From Flammula alnicola (taxonomy: Eukaryota; Basidiomycota; Agaricomycetes; Agaricales; Strophariaceae): 64,000 nt of DNA. The stretch lies in assembly GCA_015499995.1 (NCBI GenBank), contig JADNRV010000073.1, forward strand, positions 62,001 to 126,000, written 5' to 3'. Position numbers and translations under genes: made by a program. Position 1 is the stretch's first letter. Each line of letters begins with the position of its first letter. The notes beneath the pieces are model-generated. The model did not search any database and was not told the origin of the DNA. It was given only the letters and a program-made list of their open reading frames with translations. Positions 52,200-63,839 of the stretch are shown piece after piece.

Positions 52200-54830
52200 C
52201 ACTGAGGACGACGTCGGACCGGAAGGACCGTAGGGCAAGCGCAGCTGCCATCAACGATGGAAAGCGCAAGCAACTTGAACGCCCTTCAGTCGTACATCAA
52301 CAACAACAACGACTAGTTCATCGAAATCCTGGAGTCCACATCGCAAAGGACGTTGTTCCCCACGACGAGGCCCGCACAAAGCTCCGGCGGCACGCCCAAC
52401 ACTCAGGCTGGCGGGGGATCAGCGCCGTCACCTCAAATCTTTCTCCGTCTGGATCATCCTCTCATTGAACAGCAACTCCTGCGTCCCCCCCCATGGACCA
52501 CATACGATGGTTCTGATACCCTCGGATAGACTGATGACGCCGTACATACTATCGTCCTAGAGGAACGAAAATCTCGTTTGGTATTCGTTTCGACGTCGCG
52601 TCGACGATGACGATCGCGATACTTTTTTTCTCTCTTCGTTTTCCTCAAGAAACGATGCCTAATCCAACATTGATGAATTTTCGGAGGAGGAAGCGTCGAC
52701 GTCCATGTTCATGACGTCCTATCTTGGGGGTGTGGCCATCTGCGAAAGAGATAGTCAACTACATCGTCTATGTCTATGAAACCTCCGGCCCAAATCACCT
52801 CAGCAGCACCAGGATCAACAGGATCTCCAAACGTGTGCTCGTTGTACCTCCTCACACCGACCTCGACTTCGCTGGTACCTTACAAAAGCAATGACGCTTG
52901 TCCGCGCTTTGGAAGGCCACCTAGCGACTTTGGGAGGCCCGTCCGCTGTTCTTCTCCGCGGAAGATGGTTGTTAGATTATTGGGAAGTGTACTCCGAAAG
53001 CGATTGGGAGCGTTTGTTGGAAGGGTTCCAGGTTCTTGATGAGGACGAATGATCGTATGTATGTAGTTTCTCTATTCCTCGCATCGCTCCTTACTGACCT
53101 ACTTGTTCCTTAGGAATGGACTATGTGTTATCTTATTTTACACGATACTTACTTCGCATAAGTCTATTGGCTCGTCAAATTTGGTCACGTCCGCTTTCTC
53201 GTCAACCGCACTCGTCCGAACGCTTTCTCGTCAACTGCACTGCTCCGAAAACCCCTACATTGCGTTCGCCCAGTGGTATGGCAAGATATAACTCGACATG
53301 TCCACCCGAGCTGCGTTTTAGGGTGTCCTGGCGTGTTATACGTGGTTTGACATTTCCGAATTTCTAGGCCTTGTCGATCTGCACCGTGTGGTTTCAGATG
53401 TTGATCACCAATATCAAGAATTGCCCTTATTCTGAACCTGAGGAAAGAACCAAACGCGACCCAGAACCTTGCTTGAACCCCCCAAGTTGTCATAGCAAAG
53501 CCTCTTCATATTATGGAACGAAAAGTGTATGCCATTCCATGCGAATCAACTATCCAAACCCTCCTTCACCCAATTGACGATGTCCTCGCCCCAGTCTTCG
53601 CCACTGCCCGTCATGAGTGCTAGGATAGGGCTGAGATGGTCATGACCCTCAAGGATGAATTCCTCGATCGATCCGCCTTTGCGTTTAAATTCCTCTGCAA
53701 AGACCCGCATAGACGCTGCTGTCGCGCGTCGCTCGCTCCCTGCGATGATGACTCGTACAGGAGGAAGAGAAGAGATATAAGGCTCGTTCGCCCGTTGCAG
53801 CAAGCCCAGCGGCTGCTCTTTGGAAATCGCCTGCTTGCTGCCATAGTAGGTCAGGGCAACGGGATACAGCTTATGCATGTCGGGCGAGAGTCTGCATGGC
53901 GTACCCATGAGTACGACACCCCGGACTGCATGAGCCAAAGGCGAAAAGAATGACGGGGTGAGCAAGAGACTAGATAGATGTATTCCGCCCGCGGAATGGC
54001 CCAGAATATAAATTCGACTGGGGTTGCCTTCTGGGATGTTTCGAATGGTCCATTCGAGAGCATCGCGAACGTCCTCTGATCCTTGGGGGTAGGTGATAGA
54101 GGGAACTAAGCGGTAGTCCGGTATAACGGTAAGGATACCTCTGGATGCGAAGAATGCCCCAAGGTTGTTGTGAACCAGGTTGGACGGTGGAGAAGATCGC
54201 GCACCATGGACGAGGCCCCCACCATAGAAGAAGACAAGGATGGGGTGTCGTGCTTCTCCTTCACTTGTGGTGCGCGATTGCGAAACAGGAGGATAATATA
54301 TGTCAAGCTTAACAGATAAGTGAGTATGTGAGATACAGTAAATGAAATTGAATATTCACCTGATGCTCCTCAGTGGACCCATATTTGAAAGTGCAGCGTT
54401 TGATGGACGCTATAGCGCGGCGGTTCGCTTCAAGGAGAGGGTAGCCTAGCAGACATGTTAGAGTCAACCGTCAAGAGACGAAATGCAAAACTCTGGGACA
54501 TAAATTTGTGAACTTACTGGGATCGATTATTTCTTTCGTTCGTGGCCGGTTTGTACGCACTTCCTGTTCAGCGTAAACAGGCTGCGTCACCGGTACCGCC
54601 ATCGATTTTGCGGTATGTTCTGCCATCATCTTGAGTCTTGACAGAATGAAAAGAGTCGTCTTCCTCAACACTCGCTGTCCAGTAATATGTGGATTCAACC
54701 TGCGAGCTACTTATCCTGGTACGCATGGTATAAGGTTTTGATACGGTTCAGATGTATGGCACGGTTGAGTCAGTCTGGATCGGACGGAACCAAATATACG
54801 TAACTAAGGCTTTATCGGGGCACAACGGCA
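52200..54830 (-). repeat. Right arm of the inverted segmental duplication
   Basis: Reverse complement of about 39.3-42.8 kb. Matching landmarks are the hydrolase gene (53546-54626), its 3' flank (53185-53540), the GGAACAAGTAGGTCAG block near 53095, the GAAACGATGCCTA block near 52650, and the block at 52280-52480. Identity looks roughly 75-90 percent by eye and varies between blocks. Confidence 0.8.
53546..54626 (-). CDS. Alpha/beta hydrolase (esterase/lipase-like), intact copy 2
   Basis: ATG at 54626 (MAEHTAKSMAVPVTQPVYAE). Exon 1 ends at the A of IIDP-S, exon 2 reads YPLL ... KRCTFKYGSTEEHQ, and exon 3 starts LDIYYPPVSQSRTTSEGEAR, with introns of about 60-65 nt. Exon 3 shows PILVFFYGGGLVHG (an HGGG-like oxyanion hole), PDYRLVPSITYPQGSEDVRD, the nucleophile motif IYILGHSAGGIHLSSLL, and a C-terminal GHDHLSPILALMTGSGEDW with the likely catalytic His. 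It ends VNWVKEGLDS at 53546. The layout resembles BD-FAE/kynurenine-formamidase-like hydrolases. No signal peptide is visible, so it is probably cytosolic. The substrate is unknown. Confidence 0.85.
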
Positions 54831-55227
54831 TGTGCCGCTTTGCCAACACAAGCCTTCTACTCAACGCAAGTCCAACGGCGGTCTTATACCTTCTTATACG
54901 TGTGTATCCTAGAACTCTCAAACAGTAACCCTCGAAAATTCTACGTCGCTTTGATTCCTCGTCTGAAACTCCCGCCCTGTTGTACTTATTGGTTTTTTTT
55001 TTTGGTTTTTGGAGCCTTGCATTTATCGCTTGCCAGTGTTCCGCACTCATCGCATCCCTCTGGTTTTGCAAATCCCTAGAGCTGGGTCGCTATTCTATCA
55101 ATTACTCCTTGCTCAGGTTTTGACACACGCTATGTGTGAGGAAAGCATGGATAAACACGGAGTTCTTTCATCATCAACACCGTAATATCCCAGCAGCTCG
55201 TCTTCTAATCGCACTTGGCTGGGAACA

Positions 55228-57064
55228 ATGGCGCCTTCAGGTAAGAACACATCTCTTTGGTGTTCAGTGGTAAACTTACTGTGGCTGTAATCTTGTATCT
55301 CACAAGTTCTGGCTCCAGAAAATCATCATGATGCTCGTTCCAGGAGGCGTATCAAAAGTGCTGGTGGAGATAGTACCCCAGAGCTCGGTGAAGGACTAGG
55401 TGCGTATCTCGAATCGGGATATTATTCTGACTCTAATGACCGTTGACATATATATTAGAAAATGTGCTGGGGCCTCCAAATTGCGAGAAGTCATCGGGTG
55501 GACGTTCATTGCCAGTTAAATTCGCGTCAGCCTTTGACCTTGTTGACGAAGGTAAAAGGTTTTGCGGCCTATGATCACGAAAACACCCATAACATAGTTA
55601 CTCTATTCCCCTCAGAATGCCATAACCATCCATCAAGATCCGAAGCTCAAGTATTGCTTAGCGCACTGGAGCAGTTCATTCGTTCAACCATCCATGCTCA
55701 ACCCATGCAAAATCGCCCCCAACAATCCGATAATAAGCTTGGTGAATATTTCTCTTACAATTTTTTGACTGTACCTAACGAAATGTTGTCACAAGATGCT
55801 GGAACGCTCAACAAAAACGGGCCATTGGCGGGCGGTTCACCGAATAGTACTGCGTCAAGTGACAATCTTCCAAGTCCAATTGATAAAGGTGAGATACAGA
55901 TTTCCGCATGTACCTGCGAATACAAACGGAGTCAGTTATTCATATTCGATCTTTCTAGAACGGCATGCCCGCTCGTCATCGAGATCTGAAGCACAAGTAC
56001 TGCTCAGTGCTCTGGAGGCGTTTATTCAGTCAAATATACGTGGTCCATTCGCACGTGAAGGTGCTCCGGAGTCTGATAATAAACCAGGTGTGTGTACATT
56101 TTTTGCATACGTCTGCTGTATTGACTATAAGACGCTTGTATGACCACAGTTTCAGCGAATCCTGAATGTCTTCTTAATAACAAAGAATTTTTGGCTTCCG
56201 GGTCGTCAGGTCGCGCACCATTAGTTGGCTGTTCCCTGGATAAAGGTGGGATAGTACGTTGACCCGTACGCGCAAATCTGAATCCATTCATTCATATTCT
56301 ATTTAGAACAATCAAGCACCGTTGACTATGGACCGGTCCAGTGGCTACCTCCAAGGCTGATGGACGGCCTGCGAGAACGTGTCTTCAATCAGATGCCGAT
56401 CCGATTGCTCACTGTGGGATCCGAGATGCAACTTCTCGACAGAAATGACGTACTTCAACATATCTTTCATCAAATGCCGCATATTGATGAGAGGGCATTC
56501 GAAGAAATGGTCATATTGAAGTTAAACAACACGGTGACGGGATTGAAAAGTCAAGAAGAAGCAGAGGAAATGGTAATCGAAGACTTGTTCAGGAAATATG
56601 CACGCTATGCTATTCTATCGCATACCTGGCTCCAGGGTGCGCCAGAGGCAACGTTCTCGGAATGGTCATCGATAAGCCACCGTGGCGGGGCGGGCTATGA
56701 GAAATTGGCAGAGTTTTGCCAAGCCGCAGCGAAGGAGTCCGGAATCACCCTCGCCAGGCAACACCTGATACGGATGTAGACGTGGTGTCTCCCGAATCGG
56801 ATGGACTAGACGAAGATGCTGGGGCCTTCCAAGCGGAGCGAGATCCCCAGAGCGAGGAGATTGTAAAACAGCTGGAGAAAGGTTTGCCGAAATGCTCTCT
56901 TTTCAATGGCGGATCTAGAGCCAAGCGATATATGGTGTAAATGGGAGACAACAGATGTCATCACTTTTAAACTCGAAAATCTAGAATCCAACCTTTCACC
57001 TTACAAGTTCGCGAAAAAAGATTTGACCAAGCATGGTATGACATTGCTTACTTTACATATATAA
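55228..57064 (+). pseudogene. HET-F: HET-domain gene with a large internal deletion
   Basis: This is the only plus-strand HET gene. The start is ATGGCGCCTTCAG at 55228, the same first exon as HET-C. Small exons follow: VLAPENHHDARSRRR, then PSRSEAQVLLSALEQFIRST (about 55630-55690), an exon ending NLPSPIDKG, then SSSRSEAQVLLSALEAFIQS (about 55970-56035), and an exon ending GCSLDKG. The main exon has LMDGLRERVFNQMPIRLLTV, YARYAILSHTWLQGAPEATF and GGAGYEKLAEFCQAAAKESG. After SGITLA the sequence leaves the family. The AWMD...RGWTLQEL core and about 1 kb are missing, replaced by about 120 bases reading PESDGLDEDAGAFQAE. The normal C terminus, DLTKHGMTLLTLHI, is present in another frame and ends at 57064. 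Confidence 0.8.
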
Positions 57065-57442
57065 TCTATCGTTTATATTTTATTTCGCCATTTGCATCGA
57101 GCACTCCATTTTCTTGCCGCATGACTGTCATTCACTTCCTCAATGGTATGCTGGCAGTCATGCCAGTGGAGAACGTGTTGCTGGTGAGTTCGGACGATGC
57201 CACCATGATGCGCGGTTGCAGAGGGCGTGCTGGTGCAGGAACATCAGAGGCGACTTCGAAGGATGTCCTACACGCTCATGTGTGTATTTTTCTCCAGCTT
57301 TCTTTCCTTACTGGTTTGGGTGTTATTCCCCGACGATTTATTTGAGCTACTACTGGTTGTGAGCCTGTTGTACATGTGAGCCTGTTGTACATGTGAGCCT
57401 GTTGTACATGTGAGCCTGTTGTACATGTACAACCGACTAAAA

Positions 57443-59880
57443 CTACACATATAAAGTAAGCAGTTTCATCCCGTGCTTTGCCAAATCTTTTGTCTTGACG
57501 CTATAAGGTGGGCGAACAGTAGAGTCTCTATGTTTAAGTGTAAAGAGGACAGCGTGCTCTTCATATTGCCTGGACGCTATGTCACTCGGTTCTAGAGTCT
57601 CCATCGAATAGCAAAATGAAGGATCCTTGCGTGAGCGAAGTGGAAACAAAACAGCAAGGCACACAGTAGGAATATGGATGTAACCTTCCTGTTCGAAGAA
57701 ATTCCAAACACCAAGAACGTGATCCAGGTAATTGCCTTGTCTCAACAAATAAAAATGTTGTTCAAAGGGGCCATGTGTTGGGAGGATTATTTCACCAAGG
57801 AAGTTTCCGCGGGGTGATATTTGGGTGGAAGTCTCGCCTAACGTCATGTATGCGGAAAAGAGCAATAATGTAACCCGCAGCCCACGATGAGTTAAAGACA
57901 TTGGTTCTGATGGAAGGAATGGTGGAGGATCCGAGTATTTCTTGTCATGCCCTTTCACAAATCTCGTGGATGAATTGTCGAAAGCGACACTCTCCAGATA
58001 GCAACGTGGACTGGATGGAATGAGGCGGGAGGAATGTATGTTGGAAGAGATGGGACTGCCTGCCCAATTGAGAACATCCGAAACATCTCTGAAAGACGCC
58101 AAAATAACCTCTATAAGACGGAAGAATGCCCGCTCTGCGCCCTCGCCATACGCAATTGAGAAACTGACACCAAATATTCCCATGAGAGAATAAGCTTGAT
58201 CCTCTTCCCTTGTCGTCTTTCTGTTAGCCGCCCACACCATTCGACGTGCGAGGCCACCTGTGGCACCATCACTGATCCCTGGCCTGAACTCGGAGAGTTC
58301 CCGCGGCGTGATTCCAGTCGCTGCTTTGATTATTTGATGAATTTTATTGGACTCTTTGTCGTTTTCGTTAGAGCTTAACGATATCCAATTCTTGGTATAG
58401 AATTTGATTTTCCGTGGAGCCAAGAGTTCCTGGAGAGTCCAGCCACGAGTGAACCAGCGATCATGGGGCATATCGTCTAGGGAAGTGGTGTCGGCGAGAT
58501 AAACTAAACAGATGGAAGCTTCACGGTACCAGCGATACATGGAACGGATAGATTCGTCAAGCTCGGAGCTGCTGTCCTTGTTGATGCAGACAGTGTCCAT
58601 CCAGACGAAGGAAACATGGTGCTCTTTTGCCGCCACATCGCAAAATCGCGCGAGTTTTGTATACCCAGCTCCACCACGAGGATGAATGGTTGGCCATGCC
58701 TGGTACGTCACCTCGGGCTCATCCTGGAGCCATGTATGCGACAGAACTGCGTAACTTGCATACTTCTTTAAGAAGTCTTCGATAATTGCCTGGTCCCACG
58801 TCTCGGGTATTAACCCCCGCCGCCGCTTCTCGACTCGGTGCTCAGCTTTGCTCTGGATAACTTGGTCGAATGGCCTCTGATAGACGTCCTCCACTTTGCG
58901 TATGATATGCTGAAGCACGGCACTTTTCTCAAGAAGCTTTATCTCGGATCCGGGCCCAATAGCCAGCACCCGGATTGGCATATGATTGAAAACGCGCTCT
59001 CGCAAGGCATCCATCAGTCCTAGAGGTAGCTTTTCTAGTCGTTGTTCAGGCGTATTTTCCTCGTGGCTTGACAGTGATTGAGTACAATTTTCTTCAAGGG
59101 GATCTAATATGGATATATGAATTCATGCTTGCAGTGTTATAAACGGAAAATTTTCACCTTCATCGACAAGTTCGTCATTGTCCAGCACGGCATGACCCAA
59201 TATTCCACCAGCCGGTGATTCTTCGTTATTAAGAGGCTCAAAAAGTTCTAAAAGATTCGAATGAACAGTCAGTTATGGCAAAAGTGTAGAATATACATGT
59301 ACCCACCTGATGTTCCCTCGACCTCTTTAATATCTGTGTGAGACGGTTGAACACGGATATTTGAATGAATAAACGCCTCCAGGGCGTTAACTAGCACTTG
59401 AGCTTCCAGTCTTGTTGACTGCTGTGATATTTTTCTACTTGTACTCGGGGCGCCAGAACCTCCTGGCACATCTGAAAGCGGATAGAGGTAATTAGTCCGG
59501 TCAGACAATAAAGAATATGAATACTCGCCTAACTTTTCATCCGATCCATGAGTACCTTTATACGTGGATTGAGCACGCGTGATTGAGAGAATAAAGTCCC
59601 CTAGTGCGCTGAGTAGTACTTGAGCTTCGCGTTGTGACGAAGACCGATTATGTTCGTCATCTGATGGTTCTTGGTTGCTATCAAGATGTATGGAATGTCC
59701 TAACAGATTGATTGCATACAGATATTCGTGGTCAGCCGTACAATAAATAAAAAAATCAGATAATACACACCCAGCTTATCCTCATCCACGGCTTCAGAAT
59801 TCGCAAACGTCGTTTGAACCTCTCTTGAGTTAGAACGAGTACGGTTCCGACCTACTGTACTAAATCAATCAATTCGGCGG
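57443..59880 (-). CDS. HET-G: HET-domain protein with an intact core, 5' end meeting a transposon
   Basis: The last exon (to 57443, GMKLLTLYV) is open for 523 residues. It holds YASYAVLSHTWLQDEPEVTY, GGAGYTKLARFC, VWMDTVCINKDSSSELDES, SMYRWYREASICLVYL, RGWTLQELLAP, RRMVWAANRKTTREEDQAYS and GEGAERAFFRLIEVIL. An intron ending ATATTAG (about 59106-59157) precedes DPLEENCTQSLSSHEENTPE. Upstream motif exons read QSTRLEAQVLVNALEAFIHS (about 59350-59420) and SSSQREAQVLLSALGDFILS (about 59580-59645). A third, weaker one, SRNRTRSNSREVQTTF, ends near 59870, where the sequence becomes the repetitive GGTCACAGGTCACAG region next to the transposon. The true first exon was not found and may have been displaced. 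Confidence 0.8.
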
Positions 59881-60143
59881 TCACAGGTCACAGCCCTACC
59901 CGATTTGACGAAAGGTCACAGAGGTCACAGGTCCCAGAGCCGACTGACGAAATGATTTTTTGGTTCACCAAAAGGCCTTCCAGAAGGGCCAAAATTGCCA
60001 AAAATTGCCCGCGCAACATTCGCAGTGACGACAAGCAGGTTTTCAACTCACTAGATACAAGAATCCATGTAAATAGGTAGATAGAGTAAGTAATGATTGA
60101 ATGAACATAAATTGAACGGATATCAAAGAGAAAATGAGTTCTC
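59881..60143. other. Probable left margin of the transposon
   Basis: Several copies of GGTCACAG and related bits (59880-59935) lie between HET-G and the transposase stop. They may be a subterminal repeat region of the element. The other end lies outside the window, so terminal repeats cannot be tested. Confidence 0.4.
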
Positions 60144-62844
60144 CTAATGACGAATGAAGTCATCTACCTTGTACCATTTATTCGCAAACTTTTCTCGTCT
60201 CCCTCGTCCCTTGGGCGCTGCCTCACCTACAGTTTCGGCGCTCGGGCCTGGCTGACTAGGTTGACATTGGACATTCGTGGGAACGATGGAAGGCCGCTTA
60301 TCGCCCTCGCCATCTTTCCTGCTTCCCGCTGCCTCGACGACAGGTTCTGCTTCCTCATTCTCTGCCTCGTTCACCAACACCAACCTCCCATTTTCTCGAA
60401 CAGAAATGTTGCTCGCTATATCTCCAGTAACGATCGCTGAACGGATGTCGGAAAGTCCCAAGCTGCTGTCATCCCCAAAATCCTCGTCATCCTTTTCCTT
60501 ATCCTCGTCAACAATTTCGTCTGCCCCTGGCAAATCTGTGTAAGTGTTGCTTGAAGTCAACTCGGCCCAAAATAACGGATTTGTAGTTTTGAATCCGCGC
60601 AGCCTTTCCCGTGCTGCAAAAGACGTCAAACTCTCGTACGAAAGGTTCCACTCGCGGGCAGTACACATTGCAAATGCCTGATAGAAAACCAAGTAAGTCA
60701 TGAGACTTCTCTCGCAAACCAAAAAGCCTCACCTTTTTAACGAGTTCAGGTTTATTGATAGCATTGAATGCATTCCAAAGCCAAGTCACACTGCCATCTC
60801 GGAGTGGGCCAAGCTTCTTGTCAACGGTAAACTTTTCTTCGTCATTCGCCATTTTTTCTAACATGTTGCGCACAACAGACTCGTGATACGATCGCTTGAG
60901 AGAATGTTTGAATGGTCGCTGAATGCCGACGTCGCAAGGTTGGTGAACACCCGTACAACCTCCTGGTACGTAGTCAAGAATAATATTTGAATGATGACCG
61001 CGCATCCAGCCTCGAAATTCTTCGGAGCGATGGACTGACCAGACGTCAATCTGCCAAAGGGCCTTTTGGGTGCTTGGGAGGCCCAGTTCTATCCGTGCTC
61101 CATCGAAGTAAGGTGCGAGGATGTATGTGACGAAATCCCTCATTGTTCGCTGATTTGACCAATAGGTAGAAGTTCCGGAGAATTCGAAGCGCATCCCAGC
61201 TTGAATCGCGTCATTGTAATGAGGTGCTGTTTTGGCAGGGCAGGATCGCTCCGTCTTGCCTTCATATATTGCTTGGAATGGTAGAAGGGTCCCGTCGTTT
61301 GCGACCGATACCATCACCGTGAATGCACGTTTTTCATCGCCGCCGATAAGCGAGACCTGCCTGGCACCACTTGGAGCATATGTCATCTTGTCGCCAGGTG
61401 CATAGACCACTTGAGTTTGGTCAGAATTGACATAGAGCTTTGAATGTATGTCATATTCCTTGATGCTGTACACCTTTCGGAAAGTTGAGCGTTCACATTG
61501 GTCCTCCCAGTCAGCCGGTAGCTTCTGAGCAGCTCGAGTAGCCTTGCGCTCTAACCAATTCAAATGCCGTCTGACCCATCGCCGAACAAAATTGTCAGAG
61601 GCTGTGAATGTTGATCCGTCGCGGAAAGGAAGCTCCAGTATCGTAGGCTGCATCACAATGATTGTTGCGAGCATAACACCTCGCATTGTTACAACAGTTA
61701 GAGGTGCGCTTTCCTCCTGTAACCGGCGGAGATTCTTCTTGATCTTCTCGACAAGTTCCGGATGACGGTCCTGGATTTTTTTATGATTAGCGTATAGCAA
61801 GGTATCCATCAGTTTGGAACGTACAATGACACCACGCTGACCACCATTTCTATGTCCAGGATCATTACCCTTCTGGACCTTTGCGAGCACCGATTGTTTC
61901 CATTGGGGGCGGCCTTTCGCGCGGTCAATCCATGAATCCACAGTTGTCCTCCGCAAGCCAGCAAAAATCACTGGGTCAGTTTTTTGGGCTGCCTTAACAA
62001 TTGCCGACGGGCTCATCTTCCAACCTGCAGCTTTCGCGGCCTTCTCGATTTGCAACCAAGCAAAGGGTGTAAACCAGTTGTGATATTTAGCAGGGCGTAT
62101 AGGTAATTTCTTCTTCCGTCCTTGCGGTTTCCTGTTTTCTTCTTTAAACTTGAGCTTTAGGGCACGCGCTGGACGAGAGAGCTCTGCAATTGAGGAGCTT
62201 GTCTTCCATGAAGGGCCGTCAGCGAGTTGCATTTCGATGACCTGGTAGTTTGTCAATATCAAGAATGATTATAGGTATATGGTAAGTGAATTTACCCGTC
62301 GTTTTGTTCCTCTTGGACTACGGGTCCCATTCTGAATTTCTCCCTTTTTCTTAAGCATCCGTGACTTTTGCTTGCGTTGCCTGGCACGTTCACGATCGTT
62401 GAGTAACTTGATTTGGTTAGCCTTGTCTGTGGCATCGTGTTCGTCGTCCATTTTGGCTTTCCATTTTTCTTCTTCCTGTGTGTGCTGCTCCCAGAAGACC
62501 TCCTTCGTGCACGATGTGAAATTGAAAGCAAAAAGTCCACGAGGCTTTGCCATTGATAATCCTTCTGCGATCGCCGATGTTCGTTTCTTCAAGGCTTGTG
62601 ACGAGTTTACTGTAGTCGAGGTGCTGGCAACCGTGCTGCTCGAAGTAGATGTGCTCGCAGCTGGTGTGGTTGAGGTCGATGTGGTTGGAATCGATGTGGC
62701 TGGGACAGAGGATTGCGACTGAGAGCTCGGGCCGGGTGTCTCAGTATTGAAGTCTGATTCGCCGTCATCGCCGTTGACACTCTCGAAGTCTGAGTCAGTA
62801 TCCATCGCCTCGTCAGGCTTAAATTCGTTGTCATCCCCGCTCAT
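60144..62844 (-). CDS. DDE_1 (pogo-like) transposase
   Basis: Start as given (MSGDDNEFKPDEAMDTD) if it is a separate gene. Residues 1-190 are Ser/Thr-rich, with a basic RQRKQKSRMLKKKG stretch. A 50-nt intron (about 62245-62295) joins TKRR to VIEMQLADGPSWK. A helical DNA-binding-like region follows (WLQIEKAAKAAGWKMSPSAI). The DDE core shows LYVNSDQTQVVYAPG (first Asp, about 61425), LWQIDVWSVHRSEEFRGWM (second Asp, about 61050) and GGCTGVHQPCDVGIQRPFKH (third Asp, about 60930), a D-D-D arrangement as in pogo-like elements. An intron at about 60674-60730 (GTGAGG ... TATCAG) leads to AFAMCTAREWNLSYESLTSF and an acidic tail ending KWYKVDDFIRH at 60144. The conventional reading without this intron would stop at 60508. 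All main motifs are intact. Confidence 0.85.
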
Positions 62845-62906
62845 TTCTATGTCGCTCTGATCTGTTTCATAGGAATCCTCAAGATTCTTTGTATGCTAAA
62901 ACACAA

Positions 62907-63839
62907 TTAGTTCAATGAGTCCTCTCGATGTAAGTGATTTCTTACCTCCGTTTGACTTTCATGCTTACGGATTATCCGTAGCAAAACCTGTAGTCGCCCA
63001 AATGCTACATTGTCCGCTGGAATCAGATCTTCTCGATCTGGCGAGAAAAAGACAGCGATGGCGTTCCAGGCTAGGAGACAGCACGAAAAGAAGTCTTTCT
63101 GAATGGTGATTGGAAGCTTTCGGTAAGTGAAGCTCCTGCCGCTGTGAAACTTTGTCCACCAGTTGATAACATCCTTGACTTCGGCAGGAATTTCTTGCCC
63201 AAGGGAATCGCCATACCAGACGATGTGTTCGCGGAAGTCAAGGACAACACCCACCCAGTGGGTTCGTGAGAGATTGGCGAGAAATGCGAGATGGTCGAGG
63301 TCTTTGGTTGCGAGCAGGTGTCCGATGTGGCGATAAACGCGAAATGATTTGTCCGAGGTGTAGTTGCTCTCCTGTTTGAAGCCATCCCTGATCTTCTCAT
63401 AGAAATATGTGTTTGCTATTTCCATTGATGGAATCTCGTGCAGCTCGAGGTCATTCTTCAGCAGCTCCAGCATCTGGTTTGCATGCTCGCCTGTCAGCCA
63501 ATCTTTCGTCATGTAGGAAGCGAGTTTGGTGACATCATCTGTAGCATTGCGGCCAAACCCCTTCAAATCCTGGTCCCATGATATCACCGTGAGTGCGTCC
63601 AAGATGTTCTCGACGACTTTCACAGCCTCTGAGTTGCCGTCCTTTTCCCATCCCTGACGCAAATTTCGCAGGTTATCGATTGCCATGGCCCACACCTCTT
63701 GCGCAGCATGAATGCGAGACACAGCAGCCCAGAAGGCGATCAACCACAATGGGTAAGTCTTGTCTGTATTCGATGCAATGTGGGCACATCGGATTGATTG
63801 ATGTCCTGTTTGTATTGCGTTTGGCAAAGCTCGCTCCAA
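62907..63839 (-). CDS. Ulp1-type (C48) cysteine protease, probably the N-terminal part of a fusion with the transposase
   Basis: The core shows LSRTHWVGVVLDF (His), HIVWYGDSLGQEIP (Asp) and TIQKDFFSCCLLAWNAIAVF (Gln and Cys), the His-Asp-Gln-Cys order of Ulp1/SENP proteases. Such domains accompany several fungal and animal DNA transposons. Unspliced, the frame stops at 62907. A GTAAGA..TTTTAG intron (about 62897-62946), with a CTAAT branch-like site, instead joins KHESQTE in frame to HTKNLEDSYETDQSDIEMSG, the start of the transposase. On the N-terminal side, an upstream frame (NIFQLPVPPQPLSGNWSELC, about 63830-63880) differs by one base from this one near 63785-63815, so the start MERALPN is uncertain and the gene probably continues past the window edge. 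Confidence 0.8.
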   Translation of the reverse strand: MERALPNAIQTGHQSIRCAHIASNTDKTYPLWLIAFWAAVSRIHAAQEVWAMAIDNLRNLRQGWEKDGNSEAVKVVENILDALTVISWDQDLKGFGRNATDDVTKLASYMTKDWLTGEHANQMLELLKNDLELHEIPSMEIANTYFYEKIRDGFKQESNYTSDKSFRVYRHIGHLLATKDLDHLAFLANLSRTHWVGVVLDFREHIVWYGDSLGQEIPAEVKDVINWWTKFHSGRSFTYRKLPITIQKDFFSCCLLAWNAIAVFFSPDREDLIPADNVAFGRLQVLLRIIRKHESQTEVRNHLHREDSLN

